A DNA stretch of 64,000 bases from Flavobacteriales bacterium UBA5081 (GTDB taxonomy: Bacteria; Bacteroidota; Bacteroidia; Flavobacteriales_E; Vicingaceae): NCBI GenBank assembly GCA_002415785.1, contig DIAJ01000027.1:62001-126000 (forward strand), in the 5' to 3' direction. Below are positions 1 through 8,397 of this stretch, piece after piece. Within the stretch, counting starts at the first letter, position 1, and the number at the start of each line of letters is the position of its first letter. The position numbers and the translations under genes were made by a program. The notes under the pieces are model-generated. The model was given only the letters and a program-made list of their open reading frames with translations. It made no database searches and was not told the origin of the DNA.

Positions 1-1266
1 ATCAAACTTAGCTACGCATGAAGTTGAAATAGTAACCAGAATTGTATCTCTAAAAATTGAAATACAATTTCGATGATTAAATACTCTTTGTTCCACCACA
101 TACTCACCGCTATTAAAGTACTGATGAATTGGATTTTCTAAAGTAGAACTGTTTCCATCGCCAAAGAAATAAATCAAGCTGTCGTAGTTTGTAGCAGTAT
201 TCTGAAAATAAGTAGAATCCCCTTGAAATTGAAAAGTAAAACCGGCCTCACAAGGTGGTGGAATCGAAATTGTCACACTATCACAAAAGGTATCTATGCA
301 ATTGTTAAGGGTATCTTCTACTGTTTGACAAAGCTGGTAAGTCCCTCTTTGGCTGTAGACATGAATTGGGTTTTCTGAAGTAGAACTATTTCCATCGCCA
401 AAATCATACCTTAGCACTTGATAGTTAAGCGCATTATTTTGAACAAATAAACTATCTTCATTAACCGAAAAGCTAAATCCCGCCTGGCAAGGAGGTGGAA
501 TGAAAATAATTACCGAATCGCAAAAAGTATCAATGCAATTATTTAAAGTATCTCTTACTGTTTGACAAACTACATAAGTGCCACTTTGTGCGTAAATATG
601 GGTTGGGTTCTCTAAAAAAGAAAAAGTGCTATCACCAAAATCATAGCTAATTAAATTGTAATTGTTCGCTTGATTTTGAATGAATAAGGTGTCTTCATTT
701 GTGGTGTAGTTAAAATTTGCCTCACAGGGAATTGAATGAACAACTACACTATCCATATTAGAAGAAAAACAACCACTTAAACTATCGTACACATTTAACA
801 CCACAGCATATTGACCAGTAAATTGATATGTATGCGAAGGATTTTTTTGTGAACTATAGTTCCCATCACCAAAATCCCAATAAAAAGATGAAGCGGAAGA
901 AGAAGCGGAACTACTTTGAAACTGAAAAAAGTTGATATTCTGTTGATATGAAAAATTGGAAGTACAAAAATTCACAAATATTGTGTCCAGATAAGTTCCA
1001 CAGTTAATAGTTCCGGAATCAACGGACAATGTTACTTCAAACACTCCACTGCTGTTATATTGGTGAGTTGGATTTGTGCTTGTGTCAATTGGAGAGCCAT
1101 CTCCAAAGCTCCACTGATAAGAAAAGGCAACATTTGAAGGAGTTAGATTTGTAAAAATGACAAAATTATTAGTATCTGCCTGATAAGTGAAAGCCGGTGA
1201 ACATTGAGCAGAGAGTTGATTCACTGCTACAAATGCCAAAAAGAATAAGGCAATCCATCTCTTCAT
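1..1266 (-). CDS. PKD-repeat secreted protein, C-terminus cut by window edge
   Basis: The frame starts at an ATG at 1266 and stays open to base 1, so only the first 422 codons are present and the stop lies outside the window. The N-terminus (MKRWIALFFLAFVAVNQLSA then QC) is a typical Bacteroidota signal peptide. Five PKD-type units follow, each marked by a FGDG/FGDS core (WSFGDG, WDFGDG, YDFGDS, YDFGDG, YFFGDG) and an NPTH/NPSH/NPIH-Y motif. PKD domains are beta-sandwich modules of surface and secreted proteins. Units 3 to 5 are close tandem copies with a DNA period near 237 bp. The protein is a paralogue of the next gene on its 5' side (1391-2527), sharing the signal peptide and first PKD unit, so a T9SS sorting domain is expected beyond the edge. 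Role (adhesion or binding) is inference. Confidence 0.85.
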   Translation of the reverse strand, partial: MKRWIALFFLAFVAVNQLSAQCSPAFTYQADTNNFVIFTNLTPSNVAFSYQWSFGDGSPIDTSTNPTHQYNSSGVFEVTLSVDSGTINCGTYLDTIFVNFCTSNFSYQQNINFFQFQSSSASSSASSFYWDFGDGNYSSQKNPSHTYQFTGQYAVVLNVYDSLSGCFSSNMDSVVVHSIPCEANFNYTTNEDTLFIQNQANNYNLISYDFGDSTFSFLENPTHIYAQSGTYVVCQTVRDTLNNCIDTFCDSVIIFIPPPCQAGFSFSVNEDSLFVQNNALNYQVLRYDFGDGNSSTSENPIHVYSQRGTYQLCQTVEDTLNNCIDTFCDSVTISIPPPCEAGFTFQFQGDSTYFQNTATNYDSLIYFFGDGNSSTLENPIHQYFNSGEYVVEQRVFNHRNCISIFRDTILVTISTSCVAKFD

Positions 1267-1309
1267 AGTTAAAGCTTCTTTGATTATTTATGACGACCAA
1301 ATAAAGCCT

Positions 1310-1319
1310 ATAGTTGGGT
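1310..1319 (-). promoter_or_regulatory. Motif ACCCAACTAT upstream of the first PKD gene
   Basis: The minus-strand decamer ACCCAACTAT lies 44 bp upstream of the start of the PKD gene ending at 1266. The same decamer lies 49 bp upstream of the paralogous PKD gene (2576-2585). It may be a shared control element or a remnant of the duplication that produced the pair. Confidence 0.3.
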
Positions 1320-1324
1320 AATAA

Positions 1325-1357
1325 GCAAAAAAAAGTAGGAGGCAAAACCTCCTACTT
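1325..1357 (-). terminator. Rho-independent terminator of the PKD/T9SS gene at 1391-2527
   Basis: A perfect 10-bp stem (1333-1342 with 1348-1357, arm AAGTAGGAGG) closes a 5-nt loop. On the minus strand it is followed by a run of T. It lies 34 bp past the stop codon of the 1391-2527 gene and separates it from the paralogous gene downstream. Confidence 0.85.
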
Positions 1358-1390
1358 CTAGCTAGAACTAAACTAATAACCAAACTTAGC

Positions 1391-2527
1391 TTACTTCACC
1401 TTCACTATCTTTTCAACTCTTCGGTTGTCTTTACTTTCAATTGAAAGCAAATAAAACCCATCACTAAGTGTTGAAATATCTAATTGATTAACACTACCGT
1501 TTTGAACGTTAGTTTTACTTTGAATTACTCTTCCTGAAAGATCCATCAATCTAATGTCCACAGACTCTTCCAAACCGCTTAAATCAACTGTAACGATATT
1601 TTTCGCAGGATTAGGATAAATTGAAACCTTATCAAGTTGAGCCTTTTCGCTTTCTTTAATTGAGGTTACAAGCGGATTGCGAACTTCCAAACCAAATCCG
1701 GAAGATTTGTTCAAATTACCCAATGAATCCATACCAAGTGTATCGCAGAAAGTGGTATTACAATTTAAAACACTATCTGTAATGGTTAAGCAAACTACAT
1801 AGTCTCCAAAATTTTGATATTGATGATTTGGGTTACGTTGGTTTGAACTTTGACCATCACCAAACGTCCAATTATAAACATGAGATGTTGCATTTGAAGA
1901 ATGATTGTAAAGTATTACACTGAAGTTATTCAGACTATCTTCTTCAATAGTATAATAAGCGTTACAATTTTGCGATCCTCCTGCAATGTTCACACTATCG
2001 GTAAAACTGCAAGTCACTTGGTGGAATGTATCAACAACGGTCTGCGTTACATAAAAAATTCCGGAGTTTGCATAAGTATGACTTGGATTCCGTTGAGTGC
2101 TGCTCTGTCCATCGCCAAAATCCCAATTAATTGTAGTTCCGTAAGGTGGGTGAAAAGCTGAACTATTAAAGTTAACTTGGCCATTAGATCCCTGTTGATA
2201 AGAAAAATAAGCTCCACAAAAATTCACATAAACAGTATCGTATCTAGACCCACATTGAAATCCAAATGAATCTACATAAAGAGTCACACCATAAGCATTG
2301 CTATTGCTGTACTGATGACTAACAGTTGCTCCTGAATCCATTGGGGTATTATCTCCAAAATCCCAACGATAAGTATATACAGAGCTACTTTGTGGATTAA
2401 CCACACTAAACTGTACAAGGTTTGTTGAATCAGCAGAGCTAGTAAAGTAAGGACTACACTGCGCATTTAGTTGATTGCCTAAGGCAATAGCAACAATTAG
2501 AGAAAGTAAATAGGATAATTTTTTCAT
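1391..2527 (-). CDS. PKD-repeat protein with type A T9SS sorting domain
   Basis: A 378-residue secreted protein. Residues 1-22 form a signal peptide ending LNAQ. Three PKD units follow, with cores WDFGDN, WDFGDG and WTFGDG and NPSH/NPNH motifs. The last ~80 residues are a type A T9SS C-terminal domain: VSIYPNPAKN, a LMDLSGRVI strand, and a terminal EKIVKVK. In this family the sorting domain directs export across the outer membrane by the type IX system and is usually removed. It is the tandem paralogue of the gene ending at 1266; its own terminator lies just downstream. The ligand or cell-surface role is not visible in the sequence. Confidence 0.9.
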   Translation of the reverse strand: MKKLSYLLSLIVAIALGNQLNAQCSPYFTSSADSTNLVQFSVVNPQSSSVYTYRWDFGDNTPMDSGATVSHQYSNSNAYGVTLYVDSFGFQCGSRYDTVYVNFCGAYFSYQQGSNGQVNFNSSAFHPPYGTTINWDFGDGQSSTQRNPSHTYANSGIFYVTQTVVDTFHQVTCSFTDSVNIAGGSQNCNAYYTIEEDSLNNFSVILYNHSSNATSHVYNWTFGDGQSSNQRNPNHQYQNFGDYVVCLTITDSVLNCNTTFCDTLGMDSLGNLNKSSGFGLEVRNPLVTSIKESEKAQLDKVSIYPNPAKNIVTVDLSGLEESVDIRLMDLSGRVIQSKTNVQNGSVNQLDISTLSDGFYLLSIESKDNRRVEKIVKVK

Positions 2528-2575
2528 AACGTTTAATTTTTTGGGTTACGCTTTAAATACGCCTAAGAAATCCCA

Positions 2576-2585
2576 ATAGTTGGGT
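2576..2585 (-). promoter_or_regulatory. Motif ACCCAACTAT upstream of the second PKD gene
   Basis: Same decamer as at 1310-1319, here 49 bp upstream of the start codon at 2527. It also forms one arm of a small hairpin with CCCAA at 2572-2576. The rest of the 2528-2737 interval shows no gene or clear -7 box. Confidence 0.3.
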
Positions 2586-2737
2586 GAGAGAAACAAATAC
2601 ACTTCAAAACACTGCTTATCAGAAATATAAAATACCTATTCATAATTATTTCGCTTTGTTCTGTTCGTTAGTTTCTATTTAAATATAATATTCAAACCCC
2701 TCTTTTCGTTTTACATTCAAACCAATACCTCAAAGTC

Positions 2738-3457
2738 ATGAAAAATTCAATCGAAAACAAAAGTCGAATCCTCAATTTTACTAACCGCCTATTAATCGGA
2801 TTCGTGATTGCTCTATTTGTCGTTTTTACCGCTTTTGAATATACTATTGTAAAAAGCATTCCAGTTTCAGAAGGTGATGAAATTTGTGCTATAAAAGATG
2901 ACGACTTTCTACCTCCAATTACCATTCGAAAAGTAGAAGAAGTAAAAAAACCTAAACCACCCAAACAAAAAAGCCCTGACCTAACAATTGTAAAAGACAT
3001 TGAAAAACTAAAACCTTCAGACAAACCAATTGAGAAGGTAAATGCCGCAACTGTAATTGACAAAAACTATTTTGGAATGGGAGAAGAAATTATTGATGAA
3101 GTTGAACCTCCCAGAAGCTCAGTAGAAATTTTTCCTCATACTGAAAACTGTGCGGGATTAAACGGAGAAGCTTTAAAAGCTTGTAGCTTGCAAGACATTG
3201 TTAACCACATTAAAAGAGAAATTGAAATTCCGGAAATCCTTAAGGAAATTGGTGGAAGACATGGAGCAAACATGACTTTTGTAATTAATAATGAAGGAAA
3301 AGTAGAACAAATTAAAGTCGACCGCCAAACTCACAGAAGCATGGGAGAAGCGGCTAAAAAAGCCATAGAAAAACTACCTCAAATGACACCACCTAGTCAG
3401 CATGGACAGGCGGTTTCTTTGATTGTTACAGTACCGGTGGTGGTTAGTATTCAGTAA
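2738..3457 (+). CDS. TonB-family energy transducer protein
   Basis: A 239-residue inner-membrane protein. A short basic cytoplasmic N-terminus precedes one membrane segment at about residues 17-37. A Pro/Lys/Glu-rich linker (residues ~57-110, with VKKPKPPKQK) is followed by a TonB-like C-terminal domain (residues ~150-239) with the pattern MTFVINNEGKVEQIKVDRQT and VTVPVVVSIQ. TonB proteins pass proton-motive-force energy from ExbB/ExbD to outer-membrane receptors. No exbB, exbD or receptor gene is adjacent, so which receptor it serves is unknown. Two cysteines near residues 139 and 149 are unusual but occur in some Bacteroidota TonB-like proteins. It is monocistronic and followed at once by a perfect palindrome. 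Confidence 0.8.
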   Translation: MKNSIENKSRILNFTNRLLIGFVIALFVVFTAFEYTIVKSIPVSEGDEICAIKDDDFLPPITIRKVEEVKKPKPPKQKSPDLTIVKDIEKLKPSDKPIEKVNAATVIDKNYFGMGEEIIDEVEPPRSSVEIFPHTENCAGLNGEALKACSLQDIVNHIKREIEIPEILKEIGGRHGANMTFVINNEGKVEQIKVDRQTHRSMGEAAKKAIEKLPQMTPPSQHGQAVSLIVTVPVVVSIQ

Positions 3458-3470
3458 AAAAAATTTAAAC

Positions 3471-3504
3471 CCTGTTGGTTCGTAGCGCGCTACGAACCAA
3501 CAGG
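3471..3504. repeat. 34-bp perfect palindrome without spacer
   Basis: Bases 3471-3487 (CCTGTTGGTTCGTAGCG) are followed directly by their exact reverse complement at 3488-3504. The GC-rich element sits in AT-rich DNA between the TonB gene and the cyclase promoter. On the minus strand it runs into a T-rich stretch, but no minus-strand gene reads toward it. It could be a REP-like or mobile palindromic unit, or a cruciform/terminator structure. No second copy was noticed in the window. Confidence 0.9.
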
Positions 3505-3536
3505 AAAATATTATTACAAAAGACTAAAAAAGTCTC

Positions 3537-3568
3537 TTGCTTCCATTCCAAAATCCTGCTTAAGTTTG
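3537..3568 (+). promoter_or_regulatory. Bacteroidota-type promoter of the cyclase gene
   Basis: A -7 box TAAGTTTG at 3561-3568 fits the TAnnTTTG consensus, and a TTG at 3537-3539 lies 21 bp upstream in the -33 position. The box is only 5 bp ahead of the ATG at 3574, which argues for that start rather than the longer open frame reaching back into the palindrome. Confidence 0.6.
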
Positions 3569-3573
3569 TTTGC

Positions 3574-4323
3574 ATGATAGCAGAAATTAAAAGCAAGAAT
3601 CGACAGTTTAAAGTTGATTTATCACAACCCTTAGACATTTCCATTCCGCTTCGAACAGGAAAAGAAAATGTCAGCGCCTGGTATGTTGATCCCATTAAAA
3701 TTGAGCCGGTTCGAACTGAACAATTTACTGGTTCGGTGGAAGAAGGTGGAAGTGTAAACTTCAGAGATATCAGCTTTAATCCACATGGAAATGGAACTCA
3801 TACCGAATGCGTAGGACATATTTCAGAAAAAGTGCATTCCATTAATCAAAACCTCAAACAATTTTTCTTTTTAGCTGAACTGATTAGCATTGAGCCAAAA
3901 ATATTATCAAACGGCGATAAAATTATTACGGTCGAACAAGTTTCCGCTGCAAGAAAAAACAAAGATGCTGAAGCGATTGTCATTCGCACTTTGCCCAATG
4001 ATAGAGAGAAAAAAAACAAGCAATATTCAAACACCAATCCACCCTATATCGAAAAAGAAGCGGTAAAAGAATTGATAAATTCCGGCATTGATCATTTGTT
4101 AATCGATTTGCCTTCCGTTGATCGGGAAATGGATGATGGTGTGCTAGCGGCACATCACACTTTTTGGGAGTATCCCGAAAATCCACAAATGCATCGTACA
4201 ATCACAGAACTCATCTACGTAGCTGACGACATCAAAGACGGAGAATACTTGTTGAATATACAAATTGCTCCTTTTGAAAATGATGCTAGCCCGAGTAAGC
4301 CTACTTTATACTCTATCATTTAA
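3574..4323 (+). CDS. Cyclase-family hydrolase (kynurenine-formamidase-like)
   Basis: The start chosen is the ATG at 3574 (MIAEIKSKNR), giving 249 residues. The open frame extends upstream to 3475, but that segment runs through the palindrome and promoter. The protein has the cyclase/formamidase metal-site pattern HGNGTHTEC (two His within a G-T-H-T context) and later LIDLPSVDRE and AAHHTFWE, typical of the Mn/Zn-dependent cyclase family that includes bacterial kynurenine formamidase. Family members hydrolyse N-formyl or cyclic amide bonds. The exact substrate cannot be told from sequence. A 2-aminomuconate-semialdehyde-dehydrogenase-like gene lies at 16346, but the two are not linked in one operon. 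The next gene follows 11 bp later on the same strand. Confidence 0.75.
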   Translation: MIAEIKSKNRQFKVDLSQPLDISIPLRTGKENVSAWYVDPIKIEPVRTEQFTGSVEEGGSVNFRDISFNPHGNGTHTECVGHISEKVHSINQNLKQFFFLAELISIEPKILSNGDKIITVEQVSAARKNKDAEAIVIRTLPNDREKKNKQYSNTNPPYIEKEAVKELINSGIDHLLIDLPSVDREMDDGVLAAHHTFWEYPENPQMHRTITELIYVADDIKDGEYLLNIQIAPFENDASPSKPTLYSII

Positions 4324-4334
4324 TTATTAAAATC

Positions 4335-5540
4335 ATGAAACCAGTTTTCACGCTACTATTTTTGACCAATTTTCTTATTTGTATGGGTCAGGAATCTCCT
4401 TTTAAAATTGCAAATGATGAATTAGAAAGTAATGGCTATTTTGCTGCCATCAATAAGCTTATAGAATCAGAAAAAACATACACCGTTGAAAACCCCAATT
4501 ACAAGTCAACTTATTATCAACTTATAAGCCCTTTTTATTCTTTTGTTGGAGAAGATAGTCTTGCAGAAAAATCTTTTCTAAAAGCGCTGAGGATGACTAG
4601 TAAAACTGAACTTAATTATGATAGCCTAAATTCTGTTAATGCAATTGATTTCATCTCCAAAAACATTAATGATCAAAGAGTCGTAATCCTAAACGAAGCA
4701 CATCATATAGCCAAACACCGTATTTTAAGCCTTGAATTACAGGACACTTTAAAGAAAAAAGGATTTACACATATTGCTATTGAAGCGCTTAACAATGATA
4801 CTTTTTACAATAAAAACGGCTTCCCTAAGCAGCTCGAAACAGGGTTTTACATTTCAGAACCGATTTTTGGTAATTTTTTGAGGAAAGCTCATCAACTTGG
4901 ATTTACTGTTTTTGGATACGACAAGATTTTTGACTGTAAGTACGATAAAGAAAAGCCCAACTATTGTAGAAATAAAAGAGAATTAACTCAAGCCATTGAG
5001 ATAAAAAATGTTCTGCAAAATGACTCAAATGCTAAAGTGTTTGTTCATTGTGGTTTTGCTCATTTAGAAGAAAAAACAAAGGACGACTGGATTAAAATGG
5101 CTGAGTTTCTCGAAATGATTTCCGGAATTGACCCACTTACAATAGATCAAGCCTATTCCTTGTATTTTAATGGTATTGAAAATATAGAGGCACCGATTGT
5201 TTACTTAAAAAATGACTCTGTATATATCCCATCAAAGAAAAAAGGTTATTATGATATTCAGGTTTTTTGGCCAAAAGTAAATTACATAAATGGAAGACCT
5301 TCATATTATGAAATAATCAGCTCCTTTAAAAAAGTCGATATAGATTTCAAATTAAAATCAAACACAATAGTTCAAGCCTTTAGCAACACAGAAAGTAAAA
5401 ATGCTGTTCCTGTGGATCAGTTTATTGTTAAGGATTCAACTATCAACTACGCTTTATACTTACCTGAGGGTGAATATACAGTCAAAATAAGTACTGTGAA
5501 GAACAAAGAAATAAGTCAATACAACATTACTGTTCAATAA
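4335..5540 (+). CDS. Secreted protein, possible erythromycin-esterase/ChaN-like fold
   Basis: A 401-residue exported protein with a signal peptide ending near CMGQ|ES. The N-terminal ~90 residues look helical and TPR-like. The centre carries VVILNEAHHIAKHR and later VFVHCGFAHLEE, reminiscent of the Glu/His motifs of erythromycin-esterase-like and ChaN/TraB-like proteins (usual form GE.HH). The last ~120 residues look like a beta-rich domain. I do not assign a function. It is probably co-transcribed with the cyclase gene 11 bp upstream. It ends 2 bp from the convergent 5543 gene, with no room for a terminator. Confidence 0.6.
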   Translation: MKPVFTLLFLTNFLICMGQESPFKIANDELESNGYFAAINKLIESEKTYTVENPNYKSTYYQLISPFYSFVGEDSLAEKSFLKALRMTSKTELNYDSLNSVNAIDFISKNINDQRVVILNEAHHIAKHRILSLELQDTLKKKGFTHIAIEALNNDTFYNKNGFPKQLETGFYISEPIFGNFLRKAHQLGFTVFGYDKIFDCKYDKEKPNYCRNKRELTQAIEIKNVLQNDSNAKVFVHCGFAHLEEKTKDDWIKMAEFLEMISGIDPLTIDQAYSLYFNGIENIEAPIVYLKNDSVYIPSKKKGYYDIQVFWPKVNYINGRPSYYEIISSFKKVDIDFKLKSNTIVQAFSNTESKNAVPVDQFIVKDSTINYALYLPEGEYTVKISTVKNKEISQYNITVQ

Positions 5541-5542
5541 TA

Positions 5543-6658
5543 CTATTTCTCATAAACAATCCGATAAATCACATCAGAATAATCATCAGAAACTAAGACT
5601 GAGCCATCTTTAAGCTGAAGCAGGCTAACCGGGCGACCATAAACGTCTTTTTTGTTCTCATCTAACCAGCCTGTAGCAAAATCTTCATAGGAAAGTACGT
5701 TTCTATTATCGTCATCGATTTTAACCAAGCTCACACAGTATCCAATTTTTGTAGACCGATTCCAAGAGCCATGCTCAGCAATAAACAGCTGATTTTTATA
5801 CTTAGCAGGAAACATATCTCCGGTATAGAAAAGTGCTCCTAAAGCAGCTGTATGTGGTTTTAACTTTTGTGCCGGCTTCTCATAAGACGCACAACTTTTT
5901 CCTTTCCCATGTTCAGGGTCTGAAATATCTCCTTGATGACAATAGGGAAAGCCAAAATGCATTCCCATTTCAGAAGCTCTATTCAACTCATCTGCCGGAA
6001 GGTTATCGCCCATCATATCTCTGCCATTATCCGTAAACCAAAGCTCCTTGGTAATAGGATGCCAATCAAAGCCAACAGAATTTCTCACACCATGCGCATA
6101 AATCTCAAAATTTGATCCATCCAAGTCCATGCGACAAATGGTACTATACCTTGCATCTTCCTTTTCACAAACATTGCAGGGTGCTCCAATAGGTACATAA
6201 AGCTTTCCATCCGGCCCGACAGCAATGTATTTCCAGCCATGGTGTTGATCCGTCGGCAGATCATCTCGGAGTAAAATAGGTTCCGGAATTTGATTTAAAT
6301 TTTCTTCGATATTCTCATATTTCCAAATTTTACTCACCTCAGCCACATACAAATCCCCTTTGTAAAAAGCCACTCCATTGGGCATGTTTAAACCTTGAGC
6401 GATTACCACTTTTCGATCTGCTCTGTAGTCTCCATCACTGTCTATCAAAGCATACACTTTATCTTCTGTTCGATTGCCTACAAAAACAGTCCCTTTATTC
6501 CCCAAGGCTAAGGAGCGTGCATTTTCAACCTCATCGGCAAAAACATGAATTTTAAAGCCCTCAGGCAGTGAAATTTTAGAGGTGATTTCTTTTGAATCTT
6601 GCGCTACGCAAGCAGTAAAATTGAAAAGAATAATAAAAAGGTAAATCAATTTTCTCAT
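5543..6658 (-). CDS. Sorbosone-dehydrogenase-like beta-propeller lipoprotein
   Basis: A 371-residue exported protein. The N-terminus ends in a lipobox-like FTAC, so it is probably anchored as a lipoprotein. The rest resembles the PQQ-dependent sugar (glucose/sorbosone) dehydrogenase beta-propeller: LPEGFKIHVFADEVENARSL, GPDGKLYVPIGAPCNVCE, VGFDWHPITKELWFTDNGRD, FIAEHGSWNRS. Such enzymes oxidise sugars in the periplasm with bound PQQ, but many family members in Bacteroidota have no proven substrate. The start ATG overlaps the stop of the upstream ATPase gene by 4 bp (ATGA), so the two are translationally coupled. Confidence 0.8.
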   Translation of the reverse strand: MRKLIYLFIILFNFTACVAQDSKEITSKISLPEGFKIHVFADEVENARSLALGNKGTVFVGNRTEDKVYALIDSDGDYRADRKVVIAQGLNMPNGVAFYKGDLYVAEVSKIWKYENIEENLNQIPEPILLRDDLPTDQHHGWKYIAVGPDGKLYVPIGAPCNVCEKEDARYSTICRMDLDGSNFEIYAHGVRNSVGFDWHPITKELWFTDNGRDMMGDNLPADELNRASEMGMHFGFPYCHQGDISDPEHGKGKSCASYEKPAQKLKPHTAALGALFYTGDMFPAKYKNQLFIAEHGSWNRSTKIGYCVSLVKIDDDNRNVLSYEDFATGWLDENKKDVYGRPVSLLQLKDGSVLVSDDYSDVIYRIVYEK

Positions 6659-8397
6659 ACTTTCTCTGCTAATTTAATAGTTGGAATAGATTCAATTAGT
6701 TGCTGTGTATACAACTGCTTAGGATTTTCATATACCTCTTCAGCTATTCCCGATTCTACAATTTTCCCATTCTGCATAACAATCATTCGATCTGACATGT
6801 ATTTAACTACCGACAAATCATGAGAAATAAAAATATAGGTAAAGCCAAATTGAGTTTTTAAATCATTCAATAAATTTAATACCTGGGCTTGCACAGAAAC
6901 ATCTAAGGCGGAAACAGATTCATCGCAAATGATAAATTTGGGCGATAGCGCTAAAGCTCGAGCAATGCAAATTCGTTGTCTCTGGCCTCCTGAGAATTCA
7001 TGCGGATAACGATTAAACTGATCAGCTTTTAAGCCAACCGTCTCCATCAATTCAATGACTTTTTCTTTTCGAATTTTATCGTTCTTCTCTACTTTATGCA
7101 CCTGCATAGGCTCTAAAATAGCTGCTCCAATTCTCATTTTTGGATTTAAAGAGGAATAAGGGTCTTGAAAAATCAGCTGAATCTCCTTGCGGTATTTTCG
7201 CAAACGTTCGCTGTTTAAAGATGCAATGTTGGTGCCTTCAAAAATCACCTCTCCTGAGCTTGGAGGAATTAAATTTAAAATACTCCTTCCTAAGGTAGTT
7301 TTTCCACAGCCTGACTCTCCAACTAAACCCAATGCTTCTCCCTTTTGCACTTCAAAGCTCACTCCATCGACCGCCTTTACATAACCAACAGTTTTGCGAA
7401 AAACTCCTTTTTTTATCGGAAAATGTGTTTTAAGGTTATCGACTTTTAAAAGTGTCTTTTCATTCAATACTTTCTCTAACTGCTGCTCTCTTTCTTTAGA
7501 ACTAATTTTTAAGGGTTTTAGGTACTCCTCAACTGTTTGATCGCCCATTTGCAAAAAATCACTCACCGTTGGCAGTCGTTTAAGTCTATAATCCATAGGA
7601 GGGCGACAAGCGATTAAGCCCTTAGTATAAGAATGTTCAGCAGCAGTAAATATCTTTTGAGTGCTTCCACTTTCCACTTTTTTACCGGCTTGCATTACTA
7701 AAACCTCATCGGCAATTTCAGCTACTACACCCAAATCGTGAGTAATGAAAATCACCGCCATTCCGTGCTTTTCTTGCAACTGTTTTATGAGCTTTAAAAT
7801 TTGCTTTTGAACAGTTACATCCAATGCAGTTGTTGGCTCATCAGCGATAAGCAGCTGTGGTTCACAGCACATCGCCATAGCAATCATAACCCGCTGTTTC
7901 TGACCTCCGGAAAGCTGATGCGGATAGGAATTGTAAATCTCTTCCGGCCGCGGAAGCTTAACTTCTTCGAACCATCGAATTACTTCTTTATAAGCTTCTT
8001 TTCCATTCTTTTTTTGATGTATCCGAATGGCTTCAGCTATCTGTTCGCCACATTTTAAAACCGGATTCAAAGAAGTCATCGGCTCTTGAAAAATCATGGC
8101 AATCTCCTTTCCTCGAACCTTTTGCATTTGTCGATCATTTAAACTCAATAAATCAGTTTCGTGAAACTGATTTGACTGGAAAATGATACTTCCGCTTTCT
8201 ACAATTGCCGACGGATGCAACAAACCCATCGTACAAAGTGAAGTGATTGACTTACCTGAGCCGGACTCCCCAACAATACCCAAAGTTTTCGCAGGAAAAA
8301 TTGAAAAGCTCAACTTATCTACAACCCTTTGCTTCTCTTCCTTTTTTCCAAAAGAAATACTTAGATTTTCTATGTTTAAAATCGCCTTATTCGACAT
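6655..8397 (-). CDS. Oligopeptide-type ABC transporter, double ATPase subunit
   Basis: The start chosen is MSNKAILNIENL at 8397; a second ATG 18 bp upstream (8415) is possible. About 580 residues hold two complete ABC ATPase domains. Domain 1 has Walker A GESGSGKS, signature LSGGQKQR and Walker B LLIADEPTTALDV. Domain 2 has GESGCGKT, FSGGQRQR and FIICDESVSALDV. This is the DppD-DppF/YejF-type fused arrangement for peptide uptake. In domain 2 the residue after the Walker B Asp-Glu is Ser, common in this subfamily. No permease or binding-protein gene is adjacent, so the membrane partner is elsewhere. The gene overlaps the exonuclease upstream (stop at 8387) and the sugar-dehydrogenase-like gene downstream. 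Confidence 0.92.
   Translation of the reverse strand: MSNKAILNIENLSISFGKKEEKQRVVDKLSFSIFPAKTLGIVGESGSGKSITSLCTMGLLHPSAIVESGSIIFQSNQFHETDLLSLNDRQMQKVRGKEIAMIFQEPMTSLNPVLKCGEQIAEAIRIHQKKNGKEAYKEVIRWFEEVKLPRPEEIYNSYPHQLSGGQKQRVMIAMAMCCEPQLLIADEPTTALDVTVQKQILKLIKQLQEKHGMAVIFITHDLGVVAEIADEVLVMQAGKKVESGSTQKIFTAAEHSYTKGLIACRPPMDYRLKRLPTVSDFLQMGDQTVEEYLKPLKISSKEREQQLEKVLNEKTLLKVDNLKTHFPIKKGVFRKTVGYVKAVDGVSFEVQKGEALGLVGESGCGKTTLGRSILNLIPPSSGEVIFEGTNIASLNSERLRKYRKEIQLIFQDPYSSLNPKMRIGAAILEPMQVHKVEKNDKIRKEKVIELMETVGLKADQFNRYPHEFSGGQRQRICIARALALSPKFIICDESVSALDVSVQAQVLNLLNDLKTQFGFTYIFISHDLSVVKYMSDRMIVMQNGKIVESGIAEEVYENPKQLYTQQLIESIPTIKLAEKV

Noticed and set aside
2692..3063. Minus-strand frame of 123 codons opposite the TonB gene
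   Set aside because: It is antisense to a convincing TonB-type gene, with no domain or promoter of its own.
3475..3573. N-terminal extension of the cyclase gene
   Set aside because: The extension encodes part of the 34-bp palindrome and the region of the promoter; the family domain begins after the ATG at 3574.
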